64,000 nucleotides of DNA from Gammaproteobacteria bacterium (GTDB lineage Bacteria > Pseudomonadota > Gammaproteobacteria > HTCC5015), in the NCBI GenBank assembly GCA_013817245.1, contig JACDDA010000001.1:248001-312000 (forward strand), in the 5' to 3' direction. Of the stretch, positions 16,838-24,922 are shown piece by piece. Both the position numbers and the translations under genes were made by a program. Within the stretch, counting starts at the first letter, position 1. The number at the start of each line of letters is the position of its first letter. The notes beneath the pieces are model-generated. The model was not told the origin of the DNA, made no database searches, and worked only from the letters and a program-made list of their open reading frames with translations.

Positions 16838-17395
16838 ATGCATGCTCTGCTAGCTAATATCACTAAAATATTAATGATTTTTTTGTTTCTGTTCACACAA
16901 CAGGCCTATGCTGAAAACTCAGGACCTGAGTTTAACGCTGCCAATATCCAACAAGCTTTACGGACGCTGGATACATTAGCCAGTCATTTCAAAAACTCTC
17001 CTGCTGCGGCGAATGCTATTAACTCTAACGACATCACCAGCTTAATCAACAATCCACAAAATCAAGCACAAGCCATAACGCTGTTAAAACAAAATGGTTA
17101 TAACAATCCACAAGATTGGAGTGTGATCATCCAACGAACCTTAGCCGCTTATGGCGCTTATCAATTAAAAGGACAACAAAAAACAGTAGATGCACAAATG
17201 CAAAACATCTTGCAACAGATGCAACAAAATCCTGCGGTCACCGCCGAACAACGCACACAAATGCAGGCTACGTTACAAAATGCACAACAAGCACTGGCTA
17301 ATGCATCCGATGCCGACATTAAAACGATAACGCCTTTGATAAAGGACATAGAGACAACGATGGCTAAACACAGTGATTATTTGCCGGGACTTTAA
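16838..17395 (+). CDS. Small secreted Gln/Asn-rich helical protein, unknown function
   Basis: A 185-residue protein I do not recognise. Residues 1-25 form a signal peptide ending AYA-ENS. The mature part is almost wholly helical and rich in Gln, Asn and Ala, for example QMQNILQQMQQNPAVTAEQR, with few aromatic residues. The C-terminal helix pattern could form a coiled bundle. AAGGAAT precedes the ATG at a somewhat long spacing. It is a single gene with a shared terminator about 85 bases downstream. A periplasmic chaperone or stress protein is one possibility, but nothing in the neighbourhood supports it. Confidence 0.75.
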   Translation: MHALLANITKILMIFLFLFTQQAYAENSGPEFNAANIQQALRTLDTLASHFKNSPAAANAINSNDITSLINNPQNQAQAITLLKQNGYNNPQDWSVIIQRTLAAYGAYQLKGQQKTVDAQMQNILQQMQQNPAVTAEQRTQMQATLQNAQQALANASDADIKTITPLIKDIETTMAKHSDYLPGL

Positions 17396-17478
17396 TAGGA
17401 AGCACGAAATAAATAGAGACGACTTAGCTCAGTAATTTCCAAAAACTACTAGATAGAAATTTTTAACGCTATAAAAAC

Positions 17479-17502
17479 AAAGGGCGACCGAAGTCGCCCT
17501 TT
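17479..17502. terminator. Bidirectional terminator between the small secreted protein and the TonB receptor
   Basis: Arms AAAGGGCGAC (17479-17488) and GTCGCCCTTT (17493-17502) with a CGAA loop. T-rich sequence follows in both directions (TATCTTTTT on plus, TGTTTTTAT on minus). It lies 24 bases beyond the TonB receptor stop on the minus strand. Confidence 0.9.
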
Positions 17503-17526
17503 ATCTTTTTCACTTCTGATATCAGA

Positions 17527-19959
17527 TTAGAAACTAAAAGTAGCTTCTACGCCGTATTCAGATGGTGCGCTCACTTGCGCGATTGCAACACCTAATTGGC
17601 CAATAACATCTTGAGCATTGGTCAAGTACTCTTCTCCAGTTACGTTCTTGCCATAAACTGCTACTTCCAAGGTACCTTCAGCCGATTCCCAGCCACCACG
17701 TAGATTTACTAAGCCATAAGCTTCTTGCAAATCGAATGGGGCATTCGCTGCTTGAAAATAAACGTCATCTTGCCATACATAATCAGCACGGAACTTATAA
17801 GAAGCGCCTGTAGCTAACATCCACGTGTACTGACCACCAATATTAACGGACCATTCTGGAGTATTAGCAAAGGTATCGTCTTCGTCTAAACCATATTGTT
17901 CAGCTAAAGCATAGGCAGCATCATAAGAAATACCTTGATCAGCCACAATGTCATTAGCAGTACTAACTAACGAACTATTATCTAACTCATCGTACTTGGT
18001 TTTGGTATAGCCAAGACCCGCCATAATATTTAAAGCTTCAGTAGCCTCAACAGTTAATTCAGCTTCAAAACCATAGAGTGAAGACTCGCCTGCATTAGCT
18101 GTTTCAAAGAAACCGCCTTGCGTTACTAATACCTGCATGTCTTCATACTTACTAAAGAAAACCGCCGTATTTAAGCGAATAGTATTATCAGCTAACTGAG
18201 TTTTATAACCGAACTCTAACGTACCTACTTTCTCAGGTTCGTAAGATTTTGGTTTAGTCCATTGGCCAAACTCATTAGGAAAAGGACGACCATTAAAACC
18301 ACCACTGCGGAAACCTTGCGCATAGGTTACATACGCCAAATCTCCATTGCTAAGCTTATAATCCAAACCTAACTTCGGATCAAAAGTGGTCCACTCTTCC
18401 GTATCTGTTGGAACAAAATTAATACACGTAGCGGTGTTTGGATTACTAGGACCACAGATATTTCTAGCATCTAAAGTGTATACAATTGCAGGTGGTAAAC
18501 CAGGCGGTGTTTGAAAAGGATTAAATGCAACTACACCATCACGGTTATCAATAAACATTTTATAGGTTTGTTCTTTTTCTTCCTGGTTGTAACGGAAGCC
18601 TAAGGTACCTTTCAACGCCTCAGTGAAACTATAAGTGGCTTGACCAAAAATAGCTTGGCTCGTTATATCTAAATCATAGACTTGATGACTAGCCACGATA
18701 TCGTAACCATTGCGTCTATCAGTAGGATTAGAACTGTTATTGACATTAGAAGCATTTACCCGTGAACCATTATTAATGGCATTGTCATAATCAACTTTTT
18801 CATTGTAATAGAATAAACCAGCTAACCAAACTAACGAATCCGTAGAGCCGCTGAATTGAAATTCTTGGCTTACTTGATCTTGGGTTGTTGCAAAATAATT
18901 GTCATAGTAAGGATTCGCACTACCATCAAAGTCATTGGTCACATATTGTTCCAATTCACGCTTCGAGGTAATTGACTTCACTGCAAATGAGTCTAAGTCC
19001 CAATTTAAAGTTAACGCTGCACCTGAAGAATCAGTGTTATTTGTGGGATCAATAGATACATGACTATCGGTATCCGGACTAATTTTAGTGGCTACCGCAG
19101 CTGCTAAATCAGCCGCAGGGACCGTTAAATTAACGGGATTTTGTGTGGTTTTGTACAACGGTGAACGACCATACGGATTGAATCCCAACAACAGTGTAGA
19201 TGCTGAAGTACCACGACCTTGGAAATCATCTACTGCTAATAATGCAGTAAACGAATCAGACGCTTCCCACAATAATTTAACTTTAGCTGATTGATTGTCG
19301 ATCGCGCTTAATTGTTTATCACTGCCGACGATGTCTTGAAAACCATCTTGTTGTTTAACATTCGCAACAATACGCGCAGCAATGGTTTCGCTGATTGGCA
19401 AGTTCACTGCCGCATCAACACCAATTAAACTGCGTGAACCCGCTGATACTCTTGCTTTGCCAGACACGCCGTCAAAGTTAGGATCTTGGGTTACGACGTT
19501 AATCGCGCCGCCGATAGTATTACGACCAAACAAGGTACCTTGTGGACCGCGCAATACTTCAATGCGTTTTAAATCTACTGAATCTAAGTTGGCGCCGGAC
19601 ATACGACCTAAATACACGCCATCAGAATACATGCCTACGCCAGGATCAGTCGCAGGATTGCTGTCGACTTGGCCTACGCCGCGAATGAAGAAATACGCAT
19701 CGTTACCACCGGTAGGACCGCTGGTTTGTGACAGGTTTGGCGTAAACGCAACCACGTCACTTACTTGTGCCACTGATAATTCTTTCAACGCATTCGCATC
19801 AAAAGCACTGACGGCAATAGGCGTATCTTGCAATTTCGTTTCACGCTTTTCTGCAGTTACTACGACTTCATCAAGAGCAGCGTGTGCTACTGGCATGCCG
19901 ATCAAGCCGGTCATCGCCAACGCAAGTGCTGCGCTTAATGGGTTTTGAAGATATTTCAT
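17527..19959 (-). CDS. TonB-dependent outer-membrane receptor
   Basis: An 810-residue receptor for uptake across the outer membrane powered by TonB-ExbBD. Signal peptide about 1-27 (GMPVAHA-ALD). The TonB box region is LDEVVVTAEKRE, followed by a plug (about 40-160) with IRGVGQVDSNPATDPGVGMY and VLRGPQGTLFGRNTIGG. The rest is a beta barrel ending in the aromatic signature GVEATFSF. The plug pattern matches the large receptor group found with steroid, terpene and glycan users; the ligand is unknown. About 200 bases separate it from the thiolase gene upstream on the same strand. Confidence 0.93.
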   Translation of the reverse strand: MKYLQNPLSAALALAMTGLIGMPVAHAALDEVVVTAEKRETKLQDTPIAVSAFDANALKELSVAQVSDVVAFTPNLSQTSGPTGGNDAYFFIRGVGQVDSNPATDPGVGMYSDGVYLGRMSGANLDSVDLKRIEVLRGPQGTLFGRNTIGGAINVVTQDPNFDGVSGKARVSAGSRSLIGVDAAVNLPISETIAARIVANVKQQDGFQDIVGSDKQLSAIDNQSAKVKLLWEASDSFTALLAVDDFQGRGTSASTLLLGFNPYGRSPLYKTTQNPVNLTVPAADLAAAVATKISPDTDSHVSIDPTNNTDSSGAALTLNWDLDSFAVKSITSKRELEQYVTNDFDGSANPYYDNYFATTQDQVSQEFQFSGSTDSLVWLAGLFYYNEKVDYDNAINNGSRVNASNVNNSSNPTDRRNGYDIVASHQVYDLDITSQAIFGQATYSFTEALKGTLGFRYNQEEKEQTYKMFIDNRDGVVAFNPFQTPPGLPPAIVYTLDARNICGPSNPNTATCINFVPTDTEEWTTFDPKLGLDYKLSNGDLAYVTYAQGFRSGGFNGRPFPNEFGQWTKPKSYEPEKVGTLEFGYKTQLADNTIRLNTAVFFSKYEDMQVLVTQGGFFETANAGESSLYGFEAELTVEATEALNIMAGLGYTKTKYDELDNSSLVSTANDIVADQGISYDAAYALAEQYGLDEDDTFANTPEWSVNIGGQYTWMLATGASYKFRADYVWQDDVYFQAANAPFDLQEAYGLVNLRGGWESAEGTLEVAVYGKNVTGEEYLTNAQDVIGQLGVAIAQVSAPSEYGVEATFSF

Positions 19960-20156
19960 AGGACATCCCCCTAATGGACGTTTAATTGGGTATTAAAAAT
20001 CGATCTGTGAAAGTACCAAGTGCTATCGGTGTTCAAGATGGGAACACCACGTGGCAGCCATAGTAATGGGACAATCTATGAACTTCAAGCTATTGCCTAT
20101 TGCTGAATCAACAGTCGCTGTTTATTCGACAACCAATATGCCTTATTAATTCGTGA

Positions 20157-21362
20157 TTAATCTAAGCGCTCAATGACGGTGGCAATACCTTGACCAACAC
20201 CGATACACATCGTCGCTAGCGCATAACGGCCTTTGCTTGCTTCCAATTGACGCAAGGCTGTCAACGCAATACGCGCGCCTGATGCACCCAATGGATGACC
20301 AATAGCAATCGCCCCGCCATTCGGGTTAACTCGTTGATCATTAAAAGGTAATTGCATGGATTTAAGACAACCCAAGACTTGGGTTGCGAATGCTTCGTTC
20401 AATTCCAATACGTCCATTTGAGCAAGTGACAAACCTGCGCGCGCGAGTGCTTTTGCAGATGCGGGCACAGGACCAAGCCCCATCACACGAGGTGGCACGC
20501 CGGCAATTGCGCCTGCCAAAATTCGGGCGCGAGGTTTTAAACCCGCTTTTTCACCGGCTTGTTTGCTGCCAATTAATAAAGCGACGGCACCATCATTAAT
20601 GCCCGAAGCGTTACCCGCAGTGACTACACCGCCTTCATAAAGTGCTTTTAAAGCGGCTAATTTATCGACCGTGCTTTCAGGGCGAGGATGTTCGTCTTCG
20701 CTAATAATGAGAGGTGGTTTTTTACGGCCTTGCGAAACTTCGACGGGGACAATTTCATCTTTAAAATAGCCGCGAGTTTTCGCCGCAGCATATTTAGCTT
20801 GCGACGCGGCAGCGAATATATCGCTGTCTTCACGACTAATATTTAAATCTTTAGCGACGTTATCGGCGGTTTCCGGCATCGCATCATTACCAAACGCGCT
20901 GATTAATGCTGGATTCGGAAATCGCGCGCCAATAGTGGAATCATAAATTTCCATATTTCGACTATAAGCGCCCTCCGCTTTTGCCATTACAAAAGGCGCG
21001 CGACTCATGGATTCTACGCCGCCTACTATATAGAACGCGCCATCGCCAACGGTTACTGCGCGCGCGGCATCTAATAATGCAGCCATACTGCTGCCACATA
21101 AACGATTCAAGGTTACGCCACCGGTTTCAATAGGCAAACCCGCCATCAAACCGGCCATCCGCGCCACATTGCGGCAATCTTCGCCCGCCTGATTCGTTAC
21201 GCCCACGACTACGTCTTCGATCAATTGATGATTAAAAACATTGCGGGCAGCTAAGGTTTTAATGACGTGCGTTAATAAATCATCTGAACGAACTGCGGCT
21301 AAACCGCCGGCGTGGCGTCCGAAAGGGGTGCGTACACCATCATATATATAGGCATCTAACAT
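20157..21362 (-). CDS. Acetyl-CoA acyltransferase (thiolase), PcaF/PaaJ-like
   Basis: A 401-residue thiolase that splits a 3-ketoacyl-CoA with CoA. The acyl-accepting Cys is in TLNRLCGSSMAALL, with GGVESMSRAPFVM, the NPNGGAIAIGHPLGASGAR His motif and the second Cys in ATMCIGVGQG. From memory, the start AYIYDGVRTPFGRHAGG and TNQAGEDCRNVARMAGL closely follow 3-oxoadipyl-CoA thiolases (PaaJ, PcaF) more than FadA. The ATG at 21362 is used: it has AGGAG 10 bases upstream, whereas a TTG at 21383 would include the ribosome site. No paa or pca genes are near, so general beta-oxidation remains possible. Confidence 0.9.
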   Translation of the reverse strand: MLDAYIYDGVRTPFGRHAGGLAAVRSDDLLTHVIKTLAARNVFNHQLIEDVVVGVTNQAGEDCRNVARMAGLMAGLPIETGGVTLNRLCGSSMAALLDAARAVTVGDGAFYIVGGVESMSRAPFVMAKAEGAYSRNMEIYDSTIGARFPNPALISAFGNDAMPETADNVAKDLNISREDSDIFAAASQAKYAAAKTRGYFKDEIVPVEVSQGRKKPPLIISEDEHPRPESTVDKLAALKALYEGGVVTAGNASGINDGAVALLIGSKQAGEKAGLKPRARILAGAIAGVPPRVMGLGPVPASAKALARAGLSLAQMDVLELNEAFATQVLGCLKSMQLPFNDQRVNPNGGAIAIGHPLGASGARIALTALRQLEASKGRYALATMCIGVGQGIATVIERLD

Positions 21363-21583
21363 GCGAGCATTACTCCTGGTCAATCAACGGCTCAACATAA
21401 AACGAGCCGAATTGTCCCATATTTTGCAGCGCGCTGTCGCAGCCGCTAAAACATCGCACGCTATTTCGAAATATATTGACGGAAAATAATGTCCGCACAG
21501 AAGAAATCAATAACCGCAGCAATGCGCAGGAAACAGCTTTATCCTGTTTTCTGTACTTTTAAAAATTCGGGTAATTAACCGCT

Positions 21584-21847
21584 TTAATTAGCAGCGCTAT
21601 CGCTCTGAGCCGCTTGCTCGATTTGATCGATTTGGCCATCAATCGCTACTTTCGATGCTTGCAAACCTTTAGGGCCTCGCTCTACATCATAAGTGACTGC
21701 TTGACCGCGCGCTAAGGTGCGATAACCTTCTGATTGAATCGCGGAAAAGTGCACGAAAATATCTTCGCCACCTTCTTGGGGTTCAATAAAACCAAAACCT
21801 TTAGCGTTATTAAACCACTTCACAATGCCCAAATAATTGCTGTTCAT
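21584..21847 (-). CDS. Cold shock domain protein (CspA family)
   Basis: An 87-residue single-strand nucleic-acid-binding protein. RNP1 reads KGFGFIEP and RNP2 DIFVHFSAI, and the [10 protein letters not shown] start is that of all Csp proteins. It acts as an RNA chaperone that keeps mRNA unfolded. It is longer than the usual 67-70 residues owing to an acidic Gln/Ala-rich tail (about residues 68-87), as in CspD-like members. GAGG lies about eight bases before the ATG. No terminator was seen in the roughly 40 bases downstream that I examined closely. Confidence 0.93.
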   Translation of the reverse strand: MNSNYLGIVKWFNNAKGFGFIEPQEGGEDIFVHFSAIQSEGYRTLARGQAVTYDVERGPKGLQASKVAIDGQIDQIEQAAQSDSAAN

Positions 21848-22043
21848 AGCCCATCCTCGCTACGTTATTTATGCCCTAGATCTCATTAAACCGAGCGCGC
21901 CTCCCAAATCCATACGCACTTGATTTAACTAACCTCAAGATTTTAGCCAATCATTTGGGTCTGCGCCATTGTAATAACAAAGAAAAGCCACGAAATAAAG
22001 CACCGCGACGAACCTGAACAGAGCGCGGATTGAATTCAGCAAG

Positions 22044-22946
22044 TTGGCTCGTTACCATGCAGTCCCACTGTCGTTTTGGAATCCTCTGGTGCATTCACTT
22101 AAATCTATTTTCATCACGCTGTACGTGTTTGCTAACGGTGTTATCAGTGCAGATGCAGCACATCATTTATGGCGCGACGGATTTAATATTGCTTGGCTAG
22201 GCGCGTTACTGGGTTCATTGTCCGTATTGTTATTTTTTCTTTGTATTCAACTCGCACCGATCGCACGTAATCAACGTTATTCCAACCCTGTGATTACGGC
22301 GTTATTAATCGCGGGCGCCTGCGCCATTTTCGGCAACATGACCACGCTTAATCACAGCGGTACTTTAAGCCTACTCTATATAATAATGATTTTTGCAGGT
22401 TGGCTACTCTACGAGTTTTGGTATGTAACACTGCCCGCAATAAAAACGCCCTTGCTCAATGTCGGCAACGTCTTACCGAGTTTTAGTTTACAAGATGTGC
22501 GCGGTATTGATTACAACAGTGCATCGCTCGGTTATGGCCACTATACTTTATGGATTTTTTATCGCGGCAACAGCTGCCCTTTTTGTACAAAACTATTACA
22601 GCAACTCGCCGTGCGACAAGAAGACTTCATTGAACAAGGCATTGAATTAGTTTTCATCAGCTCTCAAGCGGCGATTTTCACCCAAGGCATCGCTAAACAG
22701 TTTCAATTCCCCACTACTTTTTTAATCGACCATGAAAATAAACTCGCACAAACCCTGGGCATTAATCTGCCGCACGCTTTACCTTTAGGCATGGCATTTT
22801 TAGGTTTTGGTACGGAAACCATTATCCCTACCAGCATTCTGACCGATGCTAGTCTTAATATTATTCATGTCGACATCAGTGATCATTCACGCCTGCGCAG
22901 TGAAATTAATGAGATACTCGAACTTATTCCGCAACGCAGTGTTTAA
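22044..22946 (+). CDS. Membrane-anchored redoxin (peroxiredoxin-like, AhpC/TSA family)
   Basis: Up to 300 residues. The first half holds about four hydrophobic segments (roughly 20-40, 48-72, 82-100, 108-128). The second half is a thioredoxin-fold domain beginning VGNVLPSFSLQDV, with a redox motif RGNSCPFC (CxxC) and then LVFISSQ. The pattern resembles the PRX-like group with RGxWCPxC. It may reduce peroxides or oxidised thiols at the membrane. The frame has no early ATG: TTG at 22044 or GTG at 22089 (GGA nine bases upstream) are possible starts. It is 31 bases before the ABC genes and probably in one operon with them. Confidence 0.75.
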   Translation: MARYHAVPLSFWNPLVHSLKSIFITLYVFANGVISADAAHHLWRDGFNIAWLGALLGSLSVLLFFLCIQLAPIARNQRYSNPVITALLIAGACAIFGNMTTLNHSGTLSLLYIIMIFAGWLLYEFWYVTLPAIKTPLLNVGNVLPSFSLQDVRGIDYNSASLGYGHYTLWIFYRGNSCPFCTKLLQQLAVRQEDFIEQGIELVFISSQAAIFTQGIAKQFQFPTTFLIDHENKLAQTLGINLPHALPLGMAFLGFGTETIIPTSILTDASLNIIHVDISDHSRLRSEINEILELIPQRSV

Positions 22947-22977
22947 TTTGCGTCGCTTCATCAGCAAAAGATAATTT

Positions 22978-23865
22978 ATGAACCCGATTATTGCCGTACA
23001 ACATTTACGCAAAGAATTTCCCGAAACCGTTGCAGTCAATGACATCAGTTTTAGCGTCCCGCCCGGCATTTGTTTTGGACTGCTAGGCCCTAACGGCGCG
23101 GGCAAAACCACGACCATTGAAATGTTAGAAGGCATTTTAAAACCTACGTCGGGCAGCATCTTATATAAAGGCGAAATCGCCGGCGCCCGTTTTCGCGAAG
23201 AATCTGGCATTCAATTTCAAAATACCGCGCTGCAAGATCATCTGACCGTGCGTGATCATTTAAACTTTTTTCATCGTTTATATACGCGCACTTTGCCGCT
23301 CACTGAAATCATTGAAGATTGTTCTTTGCAAAGTTTGCTCGATCGCGATGCGCGCAAATTATCCGGCGGACAACGTCAACGTTTATTGCTCGCCATCGCA
23401 TTAATTAATGATCCCGACATTATTTTTATGGATGAACCTACGACGGGCATGGATCCACAAGCGCGGCGTAATTTTTGGGATTTAATGAACCGTATTAAAA
23501 TAAGAAAAAAAACCATTATTCTCACCACACACTACATGGAAGAAGCTTTCCAGTTATGTGAACACATCGCTATTATGGATCACGGCAATATTATCGCCGA
23601 AGGCAAACCTAACGATTTATTGTCACATCACTTTGGTGATACAGTAATCGAATTACCCAAAACCGCTTTCACCAATAATGCAAACACGGTTTGGCCATTT
23701 CCGTTATTAGAAAAAGGCGAAGCCGTTGAGTTGTTAGTTCATAACGTTGATGACGCAATTAAAACCTTGATCCAACACGCAGTGCCGCTCAATCAAATTA
23801 TGGTGCGACCGCGCACCTTAGAAGATTTATTTTTACAATTGACCGGCAAGGAACTCAGAGCATGA
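22978..23865 (+). CDS. ABC-2 type exporter, ATP-binding protein
   Basis: A 295-residue ATPase with Walker A GPNGAGKTT, a Q-loop at IQFQNTAL, signature LSGGQRQR, Walker B IIFMDEPTTG and the switch His in LTTHYMEEA. The C-terminal tail, ending with RTLEDLFLQLTGKEL, is the hallmark of DrrA/NatA-type exporters. It drives the permease encoded by the next gene, with which it overlaps by 4 bases. Substrates of this family include drugs, lipids and ions; none can be inferred here. Confidence 0.93.
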   Translation: MNPIIAVQHLRKEFPETVAVNDISFSVPPGICFGLLGPNGAGKTTTIEMLEGILKPTSGSILYKGEIAGARFREESGIQFQNTALQDHLTVRDHLNFFHRLYTRTLPLTEIIEDCSLQSLLDRDARKLSGGQRQRLLLAIALINDPDIIFMDEPTTGMDPQARRNFWDLMNRIKIRKKTIILTTHYMEEAFQLCEHIAIMDHGNIIAEGKPNDLLSHHFGDTVIELPKTAFTNNANTVWPFPLLEKGEAVELLVHNVDDAIKTLIQHAVPLNQIMVRPRTLEDLFLQLTGKELRA

Positions 23866-24875
23866 TTCAACGTACCCTTGCCATTTTACGCGCGCGCAAT
23901 TTAGAATTTTTACGCGATCGCGCTAGTCTTAGTTGGAACTTAGCGTTTCCTTTTTTATTGATTTTTGGTTTGGCGCTGACTTTTTCTAACCAAGACAAAC
24001 CGGTGTATAAAGTCGGGATTTTACCACACGACGTCAGCAGCAATAATTTCAATTTTCAAAAAACTCGTTTTATTGACTTTGTACCGGAAATTAACGAAGC
24101 CGAATCCATTACCAAAGTTGCACGTCATCAAATCGATTTGCTGATTGACGTTAATCAACAACCTGCACGTTACTGGATAAATCCCACCTCTAAAAATGGT
24201 TATTTTGCTGAACAATTATTTTTACGCTCAGTAAATGATCAAGCCCAACGTATTAACGTCGAAGGCAAAGCGATTGGTTATGTGGATTGGTTAGTGCCGG
24301 GCGTTTTAGCCATGAACATGATGTTTTCGTGCTTGTTCGGCATTGGTTATGTCATCGTGCGTTATCGTAAAACCGGTTACTTAAAACGTTTATCTGCCAC
24401 GCCCGTAACAGCGACTGAATTTTTAATTGCGCAGATTCTTTCGCGCGTTGGTTTAACGCTTATTACCGTGGTAATTGTTTATGCGGGCATTAGTATATTT
24501 GTTGATTTTCCGATGCACGGCAATCATTTCTTATTATTACTGGTAGCAGCGCTCGGCGCTATTTCACTGACTTCATTAGCCTTATGTTTTTCTGCGCGAG
24601 GTGCTAGCGAAGAACTCGCCAATGGTTTAATTAATTTAGCGCTGTGGCCGATGATGATGTTTTCCGGCGTCTGGTTTTCTTTAGAAGGCACTGCTAAGCC
24701 TATCCAATGGTTATCACAAGTTTTTCCTCTTACGCATATGGTTAACGCCGCGCGCGCCATCATGTTAGAAGGTGCTGGCTTTGCTCAAATATGGCTGAAC
24801 TTAACCGTGCTAGCCAGCATGAGTTTAATATTTATTATTATAGGTACTTGTTTATTTCGCTGGACCAATGACTAA
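23862..24875 (+). CDS. ABC-2 type exporter, permease protein
   Basis: A 337-residue inner-membrane protein. One helix at about 22-40 is followed by a periplasmic loop of about 110 residues, then five helices from about residue 145 (WLVPGVLAMNMMFSCLFGIGYV onward split into the usual ABC-2 block). The motif KRLSATPVTATEFLIAQ between helices is typical of ABC2_membrane exporters, as is PMMMFSGVWFSLEG. Translation is coupled to the ATPase through ATGA. It is followed after 47 bases by the TVP38-oxidoreductase gene on the same strand. Confidence 0.9.
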   Translation: MIQRTLAILRARNLEFLRDRASLSWNLAFPFLLIFGLALTFSNQDKPVYKVGILPHDVSSNNFNFQKTRFIDFVPEINEAESITKVARHQIDLLIDVNQQPARYWINPTSKNGYFAEQLFLRSVNDQAQRINVEGKAIGYVDWLVPGVLAMNMMFSCLFGIGYVIVRYRKTGYLKRLSATPVTATEFLIAQILSRVGLTLITVVIVYAGISIFVDFPMHGNHFLLLLVAALGAISLTSLALCFSARGASEELANGLINLALWPMMMFSGVWFSLEGTAKPIQWLSQVFPLTHMVNAARAIMLEGAGFAQIWLNLTVLASMSLIFIIIGTCLFRWTND

Positions 24876-24922
24876 ATAAACAGCGACTAACTAAAACCTC
24901 GTAAGTTCCAAAAGGATTTTTT

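Noticed and set aside
19382-19948. A 188-codon plus-strand open frame opposite the TonB receptor plug
   Set aside because: Antisense to conserved plug motifs; composition follows the complementary codons.
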